Shown: positions 25,396 through 33,708 of the stretch, piece by piece
How positions within the stretch are numbered: position 1 is the first letter of the stretch
Layout: the number at the start of each line of letters is the position of its first letter
Source of the DNA: Paenibacillus ihumii
Lineage (GTDB): Bacteria > Bacillota > Bacilli > Paenibacillales > Paenibacillaceae
NCBI RefSeq assembly: GCF_001403875.1
Contig: NZ_LN884299.1
Span: 1,736,117-1,800,116 of the forward strand
DNA length: 64,000 bases
Direction of reading: 5' to 3'
Made by a program: the position numbers and the translations under genes
Notes under the pieces: model-generated
The model's database searches: none
What the model was told of the DNA's origin: nothing
What the model saw: only the letters and a program-made list of their open reading frames with translations

Positions 25396-26612
25396 TTGCG
25401 GCCTCCCCAAATGTCGAGAGCGGCCTTCAATTCAGGCAAGCTCTCCGCCGCCTTGGCCAGCGGCACGCCGTTCAGCGATGCGTCGATCGCTTGCAGGAAG
25501 GCGCGGCCGCCGCTGCTGGCCCCCTCCGGATGGCCGTGAATGCCGCCCCCGGCATTCACGACGACGTCGGTGCCGAAATCGCTGAGGATTTGCGGAACGA
25601 GCCCGGGATGGATGCCCGCTGACGGCACCGGAAAGCTGCTGCGGATCGCAAGCTCCGGGGAGACCAGCTCACGCTGGATAGCCAGATTCTCTTCCCGCGG
25701 CATCACGACCGAGCCGTAAGGAGATGGGAAGAGCACTAGATCGGCCCCGGCGATGCGCATGAGCTTCCCGAGGAGCAGGGAGGCGGCGATGCCGTAATGC
25801 GGCGACGGGTAGAGCGCGCCGGCCAGTGAAGGATGCGCCGCGATCGGCACGGTAATCTCGGGATCGCTGCTCAGCTCATGCAGGACGTCGAAGCCGTATG
25901 GCAGTACGCTGAACAGCAGGGCTGAGGCGCCAGCGTCGATCGCGCGCAGCGCCTGCTCCTTCAGCGATGAGGTGCGCCCGGTCAGGTTGACCGCATAGAG
26001 CAGCTCCTTGCCGGTGATGCGCTTCGCTTCTTCAGCGGCCTCGCGGCAGACGCGCACACGCTGCTCGATCGGCGTCAGCGGATTCTCGAACAGGATCTCA
26101 TCATCCTTGATCAAATCGACGCCGCCCAGAGCCTGAACCATGAATTGCTCGCGGAGTCCATTCAAATCGTAGCCGATCACGGCTTTGAAGATGCTCATGA
26201 GCAGCGGGCGGTGATGTACGCCGAGAAGATCGCGAACGCCCTGGATTCCGAACTTTGGTCCGGGATAAGCGCTCATGAAGGCATCGGACAGCTTCAGGTC
26301 GAGCAGCTTGATTCTGCCGTCCATAGAAATTTTGCCGAAGACGGTAATGAGCAGGGCCGGTATATCGGAGGTAAAGTTGATGTCGGGATAGGAAATGGAT
26401 ACGTCCGCGTAACGCTCGCCCGGCACGCCGCTTTGCGGGTCATGGACATGGACGCTCTCCACGCGCCCCAAATGTCCCCGCATTTGCTCCTGCTTGACCT
26501 GCGGCAGCTCTGTCCATGTTCCCACGGTCATGCCGACCGCGATGGACTCGGCCTTTTTATGAAAGTCTGCTTTATCGTCATAGATACGGTACGTGGCCGT
26601 ACAATAGCTCAT
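25392..26612 (-). CDS. mtnW: MtnW, diketomethylthiopentyl phosphate enolase (RuBisCO-like)
   Basis: A 406-residue RuBisCO-like protein that enolises 2,3-diketo-5-methylthiopentyl-1-phosphate. It keeps the metal-site sequence GGVDLIKDDEILFENP (the lysine carbamylated in relatives) and GAVLYPSPHYG-type substrate loops. GVHHRPLLMSIFKAVIG and GGGIHGHPEG bind phosphate. It overlaps proC by 4 bases upstream and mtnX by 4 downstream, so it belongs to the proline operon transcript. No S-box riboswitch precedes it. Confidence 0.94.
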   Translation of the reverse strand: MSYCTATYRIYDDKADFHKKAESIAVGMTVGTWTELPQVKQEQMRGHLGRVESVHVHDPQSGVPGERYADVSISYPDINFTSDIPALLITVFGKISMDGRIKLLDLKLSDAFMSAYPGPKFGIQGVRDLLGVHHRPLLMSIFKAVIGYDLNGLREQFMVQALGGVDLIKDDEILFENPLTPIEQRVRVCREAAEEAKRITGKELLYAVNLTGRTSSLKEQALRAIDAGASALLFSVLPYGFDVLHELSSDPEITVPIAAHPSLAGALYPSPHYGIAASLLLGKLMRIAGADLVLFPSPYGSVVMPREENLAIQRELVSPELAIRSSFPVPSAGIHPGLVPQILSDFGTDVVVNAGGGIHGHPEGASSGGRAFLQAIDASLNGVPLAKAAESLPELKAALDIWGGRK

Positions 26613-27469
26613 AACAATGCCTCCTTTACTGCTTCGCCCATCTCCCTGGATCGTTCGGCAGCGCGGTGTACGGCAGCCTTGACGGTTTCATTGAAGCTGC
26701 CTGCAGCCAGTGTCTCCAGCGCGGCCTGTGTGGAGCCGTTCGGGGAAGTGATGTCCTTGCGAAGCTTGGCGGGCTCCTCGCCCGTCTCCTTCATCATGGA
26801 AGCGGCTCCGAGCACGGTCTGCACGGTCAGCTCCCGCGCCTGCTCCGGGGTAAGCCCCCCTTCGATGCCTGCTTCGATCATCGCTTCCATCATGTAATAG
26901 ATGTATGCTGGTCCGCTTCCGGATACGCCAGTTAAAATCTCCATTTGCTCCTCCGGGATGACCTGAACCGTACCAACGGCCTCGAACATCGCCAGCACCT
27001 GCTGGGTCTGTGCCTCCGTCGCTTCGGCAGAGAAGGAGATGCCGGTGGCCCCAAATCCGATCGAGCTAGAAGTGTTCGGCATCGTACGGGCGATCGGCGC
27101 CTTATAGCCCAGCAGCGCCTGAATGGTAGGGATGGAAAGGCCCGCAATAACGGATACGATCAGCTGGTCCCTGCTCAGCATCGGTCCCAGGGCTTTGAGA
27201 GCTTCTCCGGCATCCTTCGGCTTCATCGCCAGCACGATGATCGATGCGGAGGTAAGAAGGGCCTCTTTCTCCGCATCATCGCCTCCAGTCTTGATGCCGT
27301 AGGCTTCTTCCAAATAGGCTAGCCGCTCCCGGTTGCTGCGGTTCAGCATGGAAATGGCCTCCGGCGGGGCGACCTTGCGGCGGATCAGTCCGCGCACGAT
27401 GGCCTCCGCCATGGAGCCTGCGCCATAGAAGCATATCGAAGGCGCCTTGTTCGTGGTGTACATCGTCAT
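26609..27469 (-). CDS. proC: ProC, pyrroline-5-carboxylate reductase
   Basis: A 286-residue P5C reductase, the last step of proline synthesis. The NADPH Rossmann motif is CFYGAGSMAEAIVRG, then VLAMKPKDA, TMPNTSSSIGFG and the proline-binding GSGPAYIYYMMEAM. GGAGG lies 7 bases before the first ATG. It follows proA by 12 bases and overlaps mtnW by 4 bases. Confidence 0.95.
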   Translation of the reverse strand: MTMYTTNKAPSICFYGAGSMAEAIVRGLIRRKVAPPEAISMLNRSNRERLAYLEEAYGIKTGGDDAEKEALLTSASIIVLAMKPKDAGEALKALGPMLSRDQLIVSVIAGLSIPTIQALLGYKAPIARTMPNTSSSIGFGATGISFSAEATEAQTQQVLAMFEAVGTVQVIPEEQMEILTGVSGSGPAYIYYMMEAMIEAGIEGGLTPEQARELTVQTVLGAASMMKETGEEPAKLRKDITSPNGSTQAALETLAAGSFNETVKAAVHRAAERSREMGEAVKEALL

Positions 27470-27481
27470 CGTCTGGCCTCC

Positions 27482-28729
27482 TTATTTCCGAATCTGTCCG
27501 CTGCCCTGGATCAAGTATTTGCTAGAGGTTAGCGCTGGCAGTCCCATCGGCCCTCTGGCATGAAGCTTCTGCGTACTGATTCCGATCTCGGCGCCGAAGC
27601 CGAATTCAAATCCGTCGGTGAAGCGCGTAGAAGCATTATGATATACAGCTGCAGCATCGACCTCCTGCTGGAAGCGTTCCGCGTTCGCTCCATCCTCGGT
27701 TACGATGCATTCGGAATGCTTCGTGCCGAAGCGGCCAATATGCTGCAGCGCTTCATTCAGGCTATCGACGACTTTGACGTTGAGAATATAATCGTTGTAT
27801 TCGGTGGCGTAATCCTCCTCGGTGGCTGGATGGGCCCAGGAGACCAGGCGGCGCGTCTGCTCGCAGCCCCGAAGCTCTACGCTCGCCTCGCGCAGCTTGC
27901 CGGCGATATCAGCCAAGTGGGACTCTGCGAAGTCCTTGTGGACAAGCAGCGTCTCCATCGCATTGCACACGGATGGACGCTGAACCTTGGCATTGAGCGT
28001 AATGTCCGCAGCCATGGACGGATTCGCCGTGGCATCCAGATACGTATGGCAGATGCCGGCTCCGGTCTCGATGACAGGCACGGTAGCGTTCTGAACCACA
28101 TTCTGGATCAGAGAGCTGCCTCCGCGCGGGATTATAACGTCCAGCAGACCGTTCAGCTTAAGCATTTCGTCCACGGATGAGCGGTTCGGATCCTCAATCA
28201 GCTGAACCGCATCGCGGGGTACGGCGCTGCCGGACAGCGACTCGTGAATAATTTCCACGATTTTGCGGTTGGAGGACAGGGCCGAGGAGCCGCCTCGAAG
28301 AACGACTGCATTGCCCGTCTTCAGGCAGAGTCCGATGGCATCCACCGTCACGTTCGGACGCGCCTCATAGATGATGCCGATCACGCCGAGGGGCACGCGC
28401 TTCTTGACGATGTGAAGGCCGTTAGGGCGGTCGATCGTCTCCAGTGTCTCCCCGATCGGATCCGGGAGCTCCACGATTTGGCGCAGCCCTTCCGCAATGC
28501 CGGCGATCCGCTCCTCAGTAAGCGCCAGCCGGTCCAGCAGGGAGACGGAGGTGCCGTTCTCCCGGCCGCGCTGCAGGTCCTCCTTGTTCGCTTCGATAAT
28601 GGCTTCGCTATGATCGATTAAAGCCTTGGCGCAATCCAGCAATGCCTGATTTTTTTGTTCTGTGCTCAGACGGTTCAATACGCTTGCAGTTTTACCGGCA
28701 AGCTCTGCCTTTTGTCTTACTTCGCTCAT
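27482..28729 (-). CDS. proA: ProA, gamma-glutamyl phosphate reductase
   Basis: A 415-residue NADPH-dependent glutamate-5-semialdehyde dehydrogenase, second step of proline synthesis. Visible are KRVPLGVIGIIYEARPNVT, RGGSSALSSN, VIIPRGGSSLIQ and the nucleophile cysteine in PSVCNAMETLLVH. It lies 43 bases after proB in the same T-box controlled operon; proteins A and B act as a complex to channel the labile acyl phosphate. Confidence 0.96.
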   Translation of the reverse strand: MSEVRQKAELAGKTASVLNRLSTEQKNQALLDCAKALIDHSEAIIEANKEDLQRGRENGTSVSLLDRLALTEERIAGIAEGLRQIVELPDPIGETLETIDRPNGLHIVKKRVPLGVIGIIYEARPNVTVDAIGLCLKTGNAVVLRGGSSALSSNRKIVEIIHESLSGSAVPRDAVQLIEDPNRSSVDEMLKLNGLLDVIIPRGGSSLIQNVVQNATVPVIETGAGICHTYLDATANPSMAADITLNAKVQRPSVCNAMETLLVHKDFAESHLADIAGKLREASVELRGCEQTRRLVSWAHPATEEDYATEYNDYILNVKVVDSLNEALQHIGRFGTKHSECIVTEDGANAERFQQEVDAAAVYHNASTRFTDGFEFGFGAEIGISTQKLHARGPMGLPALTSSKYLIQGSGQIRK

Positions 28730-28772
28730 TCGAATACCTCCTCAAAATGATTAAAATGTTGAAGCTTGCTAT

Positions 28773-29876
28773 TTATAATTTTAATGAAATCCATTCGTCC
28801 CGGTGTATAACCTCAAGACGATGGATGCCTTCCAGCCTCTTAACGACTTCGGTGCCTGGGAGTCCCATAATGTCCTGCAATTGGTCGGAATCATAATTTA
28901 CAATTCCCCGTCCCAGCGTTTCGTTGTTGCGATTTACAACTTCTACGACATCGCCGGCATGAAAATGCCCTTGCGCCTGTCTCACGCCGACGGGGAGAAG
29001 GCTCCGGCCGCCATGGATGAGCGCCTCCTCGGCCCCGGCATCCACGGTAAGTGTGCCTAGCGGCGTGGACAGAAATCCCAGCCATTGCTTCTTGCGCGGA
29101 AGAGTGGATGAGCGCGTCTCGAAGTATGTACCTTGTCCATGTCCTTCCAGGATGCTCTTGAGTTCGCCGGGCTGGGTGGCCTTTCCGATGAATACGGATA
29201 CGCCGCTGCGGGTAGCGATTTTGGCAGCATCGATCTTGGAGCGCATGCCTCCCGTACCAACGGAGGAGCCGGCTCCCCCAGCGATGGCGTAGATCTCTTC
29301 CGTAATTTCATCCACCTGCCCGATGCGTCTCGCAGCCGGGTTAATGCGCGGGTCCTCCGTATACAGGCCATCCGTATCCGTAAGGATAATTAGCTGATCC
29401 GCCCGCAGCAGGTTAGCTACGAGCGCAGACAAGGTATCGTTATCGCCGAATTTCAGCTCATCGATCGAGACGGTGTCATTCTCGTTGATGATCGGCAGTG
29501 CATTGCGCTTCAGCAGCTCTTCGATGGCCATGCTCGCATTGCCCGTACGCTTGCGGTTCTGGAAATCGGAGCGGGTGAGCAGGATCTGTGCCGTGGCGAC
29601 GCCGTGCTTGGATAGCGCTTCCCGGTAGCTTTGCATGAGCAGCGCCTGCCCTACGGCAGCAGCGGCCTGCTTCTCATGAAGCAGCCGGGGCCGCTCGGGG
29701 TAGCCGATTTCCCGGAATCCGGCAGCGACCGCTCCGGAGGTGACCAGCAGCACCTGGCCCAGCGACTGCAGGCTGGCTAATTCGGATGCGAAGTAGGCGA
29801 TCGCCTCGCGGTTTAATCCTCCTTCCGGCGAAGTCAGCGAGCTGCTCCCTATTTTGACAACGATGCGGCGTAGCAT
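28773..29876 (-). CDS. proB: ProB, glutamate 5-kinase with PUA domain
   Basis: A 367-residue glutamate kinase, first and usually proline-inhibited step of proline synthesis. The amino acid kinase domain shows RIVVKIGSSSLTSPEGG, LVTSGAVAAG, INENDTVSIDELKFGDND and the TDTDGLYTEDPR loop. The last 80 residues form a PUA domain (GTLTVDAGAEEALIHGGRSL). The ATG at 29876 is chosen because AGGAG lies 9 bases before it. A GTG 9 bases upstream would abut that site. It is the first gene after the T-box. Confidence 0.95.
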   Translation of the reverse strand: MLRRIVVKIGSSSLTSPEGGLNREAIAYFASELASLQSLGQVLLVTSGAVAAGFREIGYPERPRLLHEKQAAAAVGQALLMQSYREALSKHGVATAQILLTRSDFQNRKRTGNASMAIEELLKRNALPIINENDTVSIDELKFGDNDTLSALVANLLRADQLIILTDTDGLYTEDPRINPAARRIGQVDEITEEIYAIAGGAGSSVGTGGMRSKIDAAKIATRSGVSVFIGKATQPGELKSILEGHGQGTYFETRSSTLPRKKQWLGFLSTPLGTLTVDAGAEEALIHGGRSLLPVGVRQAQGHFHAGDVVEVVNRNNETLGRGIVNYDSDQLQDIMGLPGTEVVKRLEGIHRLEVIHRDEWISLKL

Positions 29877-29991
29877 GGAGATCACTCCTACAAAAATTAT
29901 GATGAAAAGTAAAGCAGAAAAGCAGCAAAAACAACGTTCGAGGTGCTTTTAAGAAGGGAGACCGCTGTGATGTGGATTCGTTTATCGTAAT

Positions 29992-30028
29992 AAAAAAACT
30001 TTCGCCCTTGCAGCGCAAAGGACGAAAG
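29992..30028 (-). terminator. T-box attenuator hairpin
   Basis: Read on the minus strand, CTTTCGTCCTT pairs with AAGGGCGAAAG around an 8-base loop and runs into seven T. It lies directly after the T-box sequence. It is the structure that forms when the proline tRNA is charged. Confidence 0.9.
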
Positions 30029-30230
30029 CTATACTTCCGCGGTACCACCTTTATTGATGAATAATCTCATCCGACTCATAAGCCCGGTAACAGGGGCGCT
30101 GTCCGGCTTATCGGCCGGCCGCTCGGGGATAGGGTTCCGCAAGGGCGAACGGTAAATTCTCGCAGCCTAAGGAATTTACTCTCTGGACGACGCTGGTCTG
30201 ACGTACTGGTCCCGTCTTCACGTTTAGTTC
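29992..30230 (-). promoter_or_regulatory. T-box riboswitch, candidate proline specifier
   Basis: A complete T-box leader in front of proB. The invariant tRNA-acceptor-binding sequence AAAGGTGGTACCGCG is at 30052-30038 on the minus strand, followed by the attenuator. Stem I contains AGAGAG, then TAAATTC/GAATTTA arms capped by a GGCTGCGA distal loop (about 30188-30150). On its 3' side the sequence GAACCCTATC offers CCT, a proline codon, followed by A, at 30133-30131, the expected place for the specifier. Uncharged tRNA-Pro would stabilise the antiterminator and switch on proB-proA-proC and, by overlap, mtnW-mtnX-mtnB. The T-box is certain; the specifier is a reasoned guess. Confidence 0.92.
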
Positions 30231-30231
30231 A

Positions 30232-30258
30232 ATTATATGAATTGAGATTAGAATTGGA
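30232..30258 (-). promoter_or_regulatory. Promoter of the T-box proBAC transcript
   Basis: A perfect TATAAT -10 at 30237-30232 on the minus strand, about 10 bases before the T-box leader should start. The -35 region (ATTCCA or TTCCAA) is weak. Confidence 0.6.
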
Positions 30259-30307
30259 ATTACTGATAGAATACCACGCGCGCTCTGGCATTGCAAAGCA
30301 AAATGAG

Positions 30308-31513
30308 TCAGAACAGTCCAAGCTTGCCGATTCGCTGAACCGCCTCGCGCAGCCGTTCCTCGCTGCTCAGAAGCCCGACTCTGACGTAGCCCTCTCCATG
30401 CTGGCCGAAGCCGATCCCCGGCGCAACGGCGACCTTGGCTTCGGTGAGCAGCCTGCGGGCGAAGGAGGCCGAGTCCCAGCCATTAGGCACAGGGAGCCAG
30501 GCAAAGAAGGAGCCGCTTGGCTTGCGGGCCGCCCAGCCGATCCTGTCCAATTCATCAAACAGGGCGTTGCGGCGCGACTCATAGGCGGCCACAAGCTCGG
30601 CAACATTATCCTGCGGTGCGGTCAGGGCAACCTTGGCCGCTTCCTGGATGCCGCCGAACAAGCTGACGTAAATATGGTCCTGCAGCAAATTGATCAGCGA
30701 AATGATTTTCTCGTTCCCCAGCGCAAAGGCGACGCGCCAGCCAGCCATATTATAGGTCTTGGACAAGGTGTAGTATTCTACGCCTACCTCCTTGGCGCCA
30801 GCGGCCTGCAGGAAGCTGACCGGCTTGCGGCCATCAAAGCCGATAGCGCCGTAAGCGAAATCACTGGCAATGACGATTCCGTTCTCTTCGGCAAATTTGA
30901 CCGTATCTTCATAAAAGGAGAGCGGAGCCGTGGCCGAGGTCGGGTTGTTCGGATAGTTCAGGAACATCAGCTTTGCCCGTTTCCGGTCAAGGGCAGAGAT
31001 TGCTCCGTAGTCCGGCAGGAAGGCATTGTCCTCGCGCAGCGGCATGAAGGACATTTCTGCCCCGGCCAGGGCAGCACCCGACCAGTAATCGGGGTAGCCC
31101 GGATCGGGAACCAGGAGCAGATCGCCGGGGTTCAGCAGAATCTGAACGATTTGCACAAGCCCAGTCTTGCCGCCGAACAAGATGGCGACCTCTTTCTCGG
31201 GATCCAGGGTCACGCCGTAGTCTTCACGGTAACGCTGGCAGACGGCTTCTTTGAGGAAGCTATAGCCCTGAAAGGGCGAATACTTATGATACTGCGGATT
31301 GGCGACCGCCTGCTGCGCAGCCTCCACGATATGCTTAGGAGTAGGGCGGTCCGGGTTGCCCTGCCCGAGATTGATAACGTCATGGCCCTGCGAAATTTCC
31401 CGGTTCACGCTCTGGACGAGCGAAGCGAAAAATTGCTTCGGCAGCTTGCCCATCACGTCTGCGGCTTGAATTGGAAAAGGGAAGCTCCCCTGCGATTGAC
31501 GATGTTGGCTCAT
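30308..31513 (-). CDS. mtnE: MtnE-type aminotransferase of methionine salvage
   Basis: A 401-residue class I PLP aminotransferase very like B. subtilis MtnE (YkrV), which makes methionine from its keto acid. Conserved parts include LPKQFFASLVQ, INLGQGNPDRPTP, VPDPGYPDYWSGAALAGAEM, NYPNNPTSA, the PLP lysine in YTLSKTYNMAGWRV and GEGYVRVGLL near the end. The ATG at 31513 lies about 8 bases after CGGAG; an in-frame GTG 9 bases earlier directly abuts it. It has no S-box or T-box of its own, and the T-box promoter lies just past its 3' end in the same orientation. Confidence 0.9.
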   Translation of the reverse strand: MSQHRQSQGSFPFPIQAADVMGKLPKQFFASLVQSVNREISQGHDVINLGQGNPDRPTPKHIVEAAQQAVANPQYHKYSPFQGYSFLKEAVCQRYREDYGVTLDPEKEVAILFGGKTGLVQIVQILLNPGDLLLVPDPGYPDYWSGAALAGAEMSFMPLREDNAFLPDYGAISALDRKRAKLMFLNYPNNPTSATAPLSFYEDTVKFAEENGIVIASDFAYGAIGFDGRKPVSFLQAAGAKEVGVEYYTLSKTYNMAGWRVAFALGNEKIISLINLLQDHIYVSLFGGIQEAAKVALTAPQDNVAELVAAYESRRNALFDELDRIGWAARKPSGSFFAWLPVPNGWDSASFARRLLTEAKVAVAPGIGFGQHGEGYVRVGLLSSEERLREAVQRIGKLGLF

Positions 31514-31624
31514 ATTCAACACTCCGGTCTATAGAATAACAATATTCATAATTTAACATGATTTATCCAATCTGTATAGAATGGATTAACGCTTGACGAA
31601 ACGCGGTTTGCCGCAAAACGGTAC

Positions 31625-31653
31625 TTGCATGCTTAAGTCAGGCCGCTTATGAT
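31625..31653 (+). promoter_or_regulatory. Sigma-A promoter for mtnU
   Basis: TTGCAT (31625-31630), a 17-base spacer and TATGAT (31648-31653), about 30 bases before the mtnU Shine-Dalgarno. Confidence 0.6.
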
Positions 31654-31691
31654 GGTACTCAAATGATTTTACGGAGGAGAGGAGAGTCGGC

Positions 31692-32501
31692 ATGACTCAT
31701 CAGCAAACGTCATGGAATATCGCCATGATCCAGTGTGACGTACATATGGGAAGGCCCGCAGAGAATCGGGAAAGCGTCGGGCGCTGGATGGAGCAGGCTG
31801 TTAGCCAGGCCGTCAAGCCGGATTTGATCGTACTGCCGGAAATGTGGAATACCGGTTATGCGCTGCAACAAATTCATGAATTGGCCGACGTGGAGGGAAG
31901 CGAGAGCCGGGCGTGGATCTCCGCTTTCGCCCAGCGCCATAAGGTTCACGTCGTTGCAGGCTCGATCGCGGAGAAGCGCGGGGGAGAGGTATACAACACG
32001 ATGCGGATTTTTGACCGCACCGGGCAGGAGATTGCAGCTTATTCCAAAATGCATCTGTTCCGGCTAATGCAGGAGGAGAAGCATCTGTCGCCGGGGGAGT
32101 CCCAGGTGACCTTCGAATTGGACGGACAAACCTCAGGCGCTTCCATTTGCTATGATATCCGCTTTCCCGAGCTGATGCGCACGCTGGCGCTAAGAGGCGC
32201 CAAGGTGTTGTTCGTACCAGCCGCATGGCCGCATCCCCGGCTGCACCACTGGCGCACGCTGCTGATGGCAAGGGCGATCGAGAATCAGATGTACGTCGTT
32301 GCCTGCAACCGGACCGGGCAGAGCGGACAGGATCATTTCTTCGGCCACTCGATGATTATCGACCCTTGGGGAGAGGTTCTCGCTGAGGGCGGCGAGGAGG
32401 AAGGCATCCTTACGGGACAGATCGATTTGTCCTTGGTGGATGACGTCCGTTCCCGAATTCCCGTGTTTGAGGACCGGCGTCCAGGTCTGTATCATTTATG
32501 A
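31692..32501 (+). CDS. mtnU: MtnU-type nitrilase-superfamily hydrolase (omega-amidase-like)
   Basis: A 269-residue carbon-nitrogen hydrolase. The Glu-Lys-Cys triad is visible: E in LIVLPEMWNTGY, K in YSKMHLFRLM and C in SGASICYDIRFPEL. In B. subtilis the corresponding gene ykrU/mtnU sits beside the mtnE-type aminotransferase, where the hydrolase removes the amide of the keto-acid product when glutamine is donor. Here it is divergent from mtnE, with 178 bases between them. GGAGGAGAGGAG precedes ATG 31692. An older annotation could call it simply a carbon-nitrogen hydrolase. Confidence 0.85.
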   Translation: MTHQQTSWNIAMIQCDVHMGRPAENRESVGRWMEQAVSQAVKPDLIVLPEMWNTGYALQQIHELADVEGSESRAWISAFAQRHKVHVVAGSIAEKRGGEVYNTMRIFDRTGQEIAAYSKMHLFRLMQEEKHLSPGESQVTFELDGQTSGASICYDIRFPELMRTLALRGAKVLFVPAAWPHPRLHHWRTLLMARAIENQMYVVACNRTGQSGQDHFFGHSMIIDPWGEVLAEGGEEEGILTGQIDLSLVDDVRSRIPVFEDRRPGLYHL

Positions 32502-32541
32502 TTTTAACTCGCTCGCTCGCGCTACAGGCGGGTATGATGCT

Positions 32542-32587
32542 AAAAAAGGCTGTCACCTGCTCGGAATGCAGCGTGACAGCCTTTTTT
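32542..32587. terminator. Bidirectional terminator between mtnU and the LysR gene
   Basis: AAAAAAGGCTGTCAC (32542-32556) pairs with GTGACAGCC plus TTTTTT (32573-32587). The arms are perfect and have T-runs on both strands. Confidence 0.92.
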
Positions 32588-32591
32588 AGAG

Positions 32592-33512
32592 TTAAGACTC
32601 TTGCTTCATGCGCTCCTCGATGGTTGTGCGGAAAGTTTCGATGAAAGCTTCGGCTGCCTTGGACAAGTAGCGGCCTTTCCGGTATGCGATCACGAGCGTC
32701 CGGCTTGGAACCGGCTCAGCCAGCGGGACATAGACGGGGATCAGCTCGCTGCGTTTGGCCCGGGCGATAAAGCGCGGCACAAGGGTAATGCCCATTCCGG
32801 CGGCGACGAGCGATTGAACGGTCTCGATGTTATTGCTCTCGAACACGATATCCGGCTCAAAGCCTGCGCTCCGGCACAGATCAATCATGATTTTGCGGAA
32901 GCCCTGTCCCTTCTTGAGCACGATAAAGGATTCCCCGGCAAGCTGCTTCAGCGTGACGCCTCCCGGCGGGCGATTGCCCGGGTCAGCTAGATAGTGGTTC
33001 GGAGGGATGGCCAGGTCGATCTTCTCCTCGCCGATCGGCTCGTAGGTCAAGGAAGGCTCCTGCAGCGGCAGCGACAGAAGGCTGAGATCCGTGCCTCCGC
33101 CTGCGGTGAGCTTCTCCAGGTTCAAGGATGTATCTTCAAGCAGGTTGACCTGAATGTCGGGATACGCTTCTTTAAATGCCGGCAGCACATAAGGCAGCAG
33201 GTGGGAGCCTGTTATCGGCATGCTCCCGATCACGACGCGCCCGGCGCGGAGCTGGGAAATATCGTCCATCTCCTGGCGGAGCTGCTCGACCGCATCCATG
33301 ATTTTGCGGGCATGCTTAATGAAGCTGGCTCCTGCGTGCGTAAGCTCGACGGTACTCGTATTGCGCTGGAACAATTTCACGCCCAGCTCCTGTTCAAGCT
33401 TGGACAATTGCTGACTGAGCGACGGCTGAGCGATATGAAGCTTGTCGGCCGCTCTGGAGAAGTTGCGTTCCTCAGCAATTTTCAATGTATATAGGAGCTG
33501 CCTTAATTCCAT
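32592..33512 (-). CDS. LysR-type transcriptional regulator
   Basis: A 306-residue LysR regulator. The N-terminal helix-turn-helix (MELRQLLYTLKIAEERNFSR, AADKLHIAQPSLSQQLSKLE) is followed by a coiled linker and a two-lobed effector-binding domain (GSMPITGSHLLPYVLPAFKE, SLVAAGMGITLVPRF). The effector is unknown. AAAGGTGAT precedes the start. It is divergent from lepB-leuCD. A shared sequence in front of it (33574-33588) and in front of leuC (34395-34409) makes leuCD a possible target. A leucine-pathway regulator is a guess. Confidence 0.88.
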   Translation of the reverse strand: MELRQLLYTLKIAEERNFSRAADKLHIAQPSLSQQLSKLEQELGVKLFQRNTSTVELTHAGASFIKHARKIMDAVEQLRQEMDDISQLRAGRVVIGSMPITGSHLLPYVLPAFKEAYPDIQVNLLEDTSLNLEKLTAGGGTDLSLLSLPLQEPSLTYEPIGEEKIDLAIPPNHYLADPGNRPPGGVTLKQLAGESFIVLKKGQGFRKIMIDLCRSAGFEPDIVFESNNIETVQSLVAAGMGITLVPRFIARAKRSELIPVYVPLAEPVPSRTLVIAYRKGRYLSKAAEAFIETFRTTIEERMKQES

Positions 33513-33573
33513 GAGATCACCTTTTTCTTGAATTGGTGTTTCGTTTTATGTTAAGTCTGTTAGCAAGTATTCT

Positions 33574-33588
33574 ATAAGTATATCCTAT
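33574..33588 (+). promoter_or_regulatory. Possible LysR site upstream of the LysR gene
   Basis: ATAAGTATATCCTAT matches ATAGTTAAATCCTAT in front of leuC at 11 of 15 positions. LysR regulators commonly bind near their own promoter. Weak evidence on its own. Confidence 0.3.
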
Positions 33589-33708
33589 CGTTTTTAAATA
33601 AAATATAGGACTAATTGATGCTTACAGTAGGCATCCTGCTCTAAAAATTTTATTATTGGGCAAGTTGGTTGTATAATATTCTAAATTGGAAATGGAGGTT
33701 GCCGTTCT

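Noticed and set aside
30242..31534. 430-codon plus-strand frame opposite mtnE
   Set aside because: It is the antisense shadow of the well-supported mtnE aminotransferase, and its translation shows no family and odd composition.
31514..31691. Searched for an S-box (SAM) riboswitch between mtnE and mtnU
   Set aside because: No structure of the needed length and no terminator/antiterminator pair; only promoter-like boxes were found.
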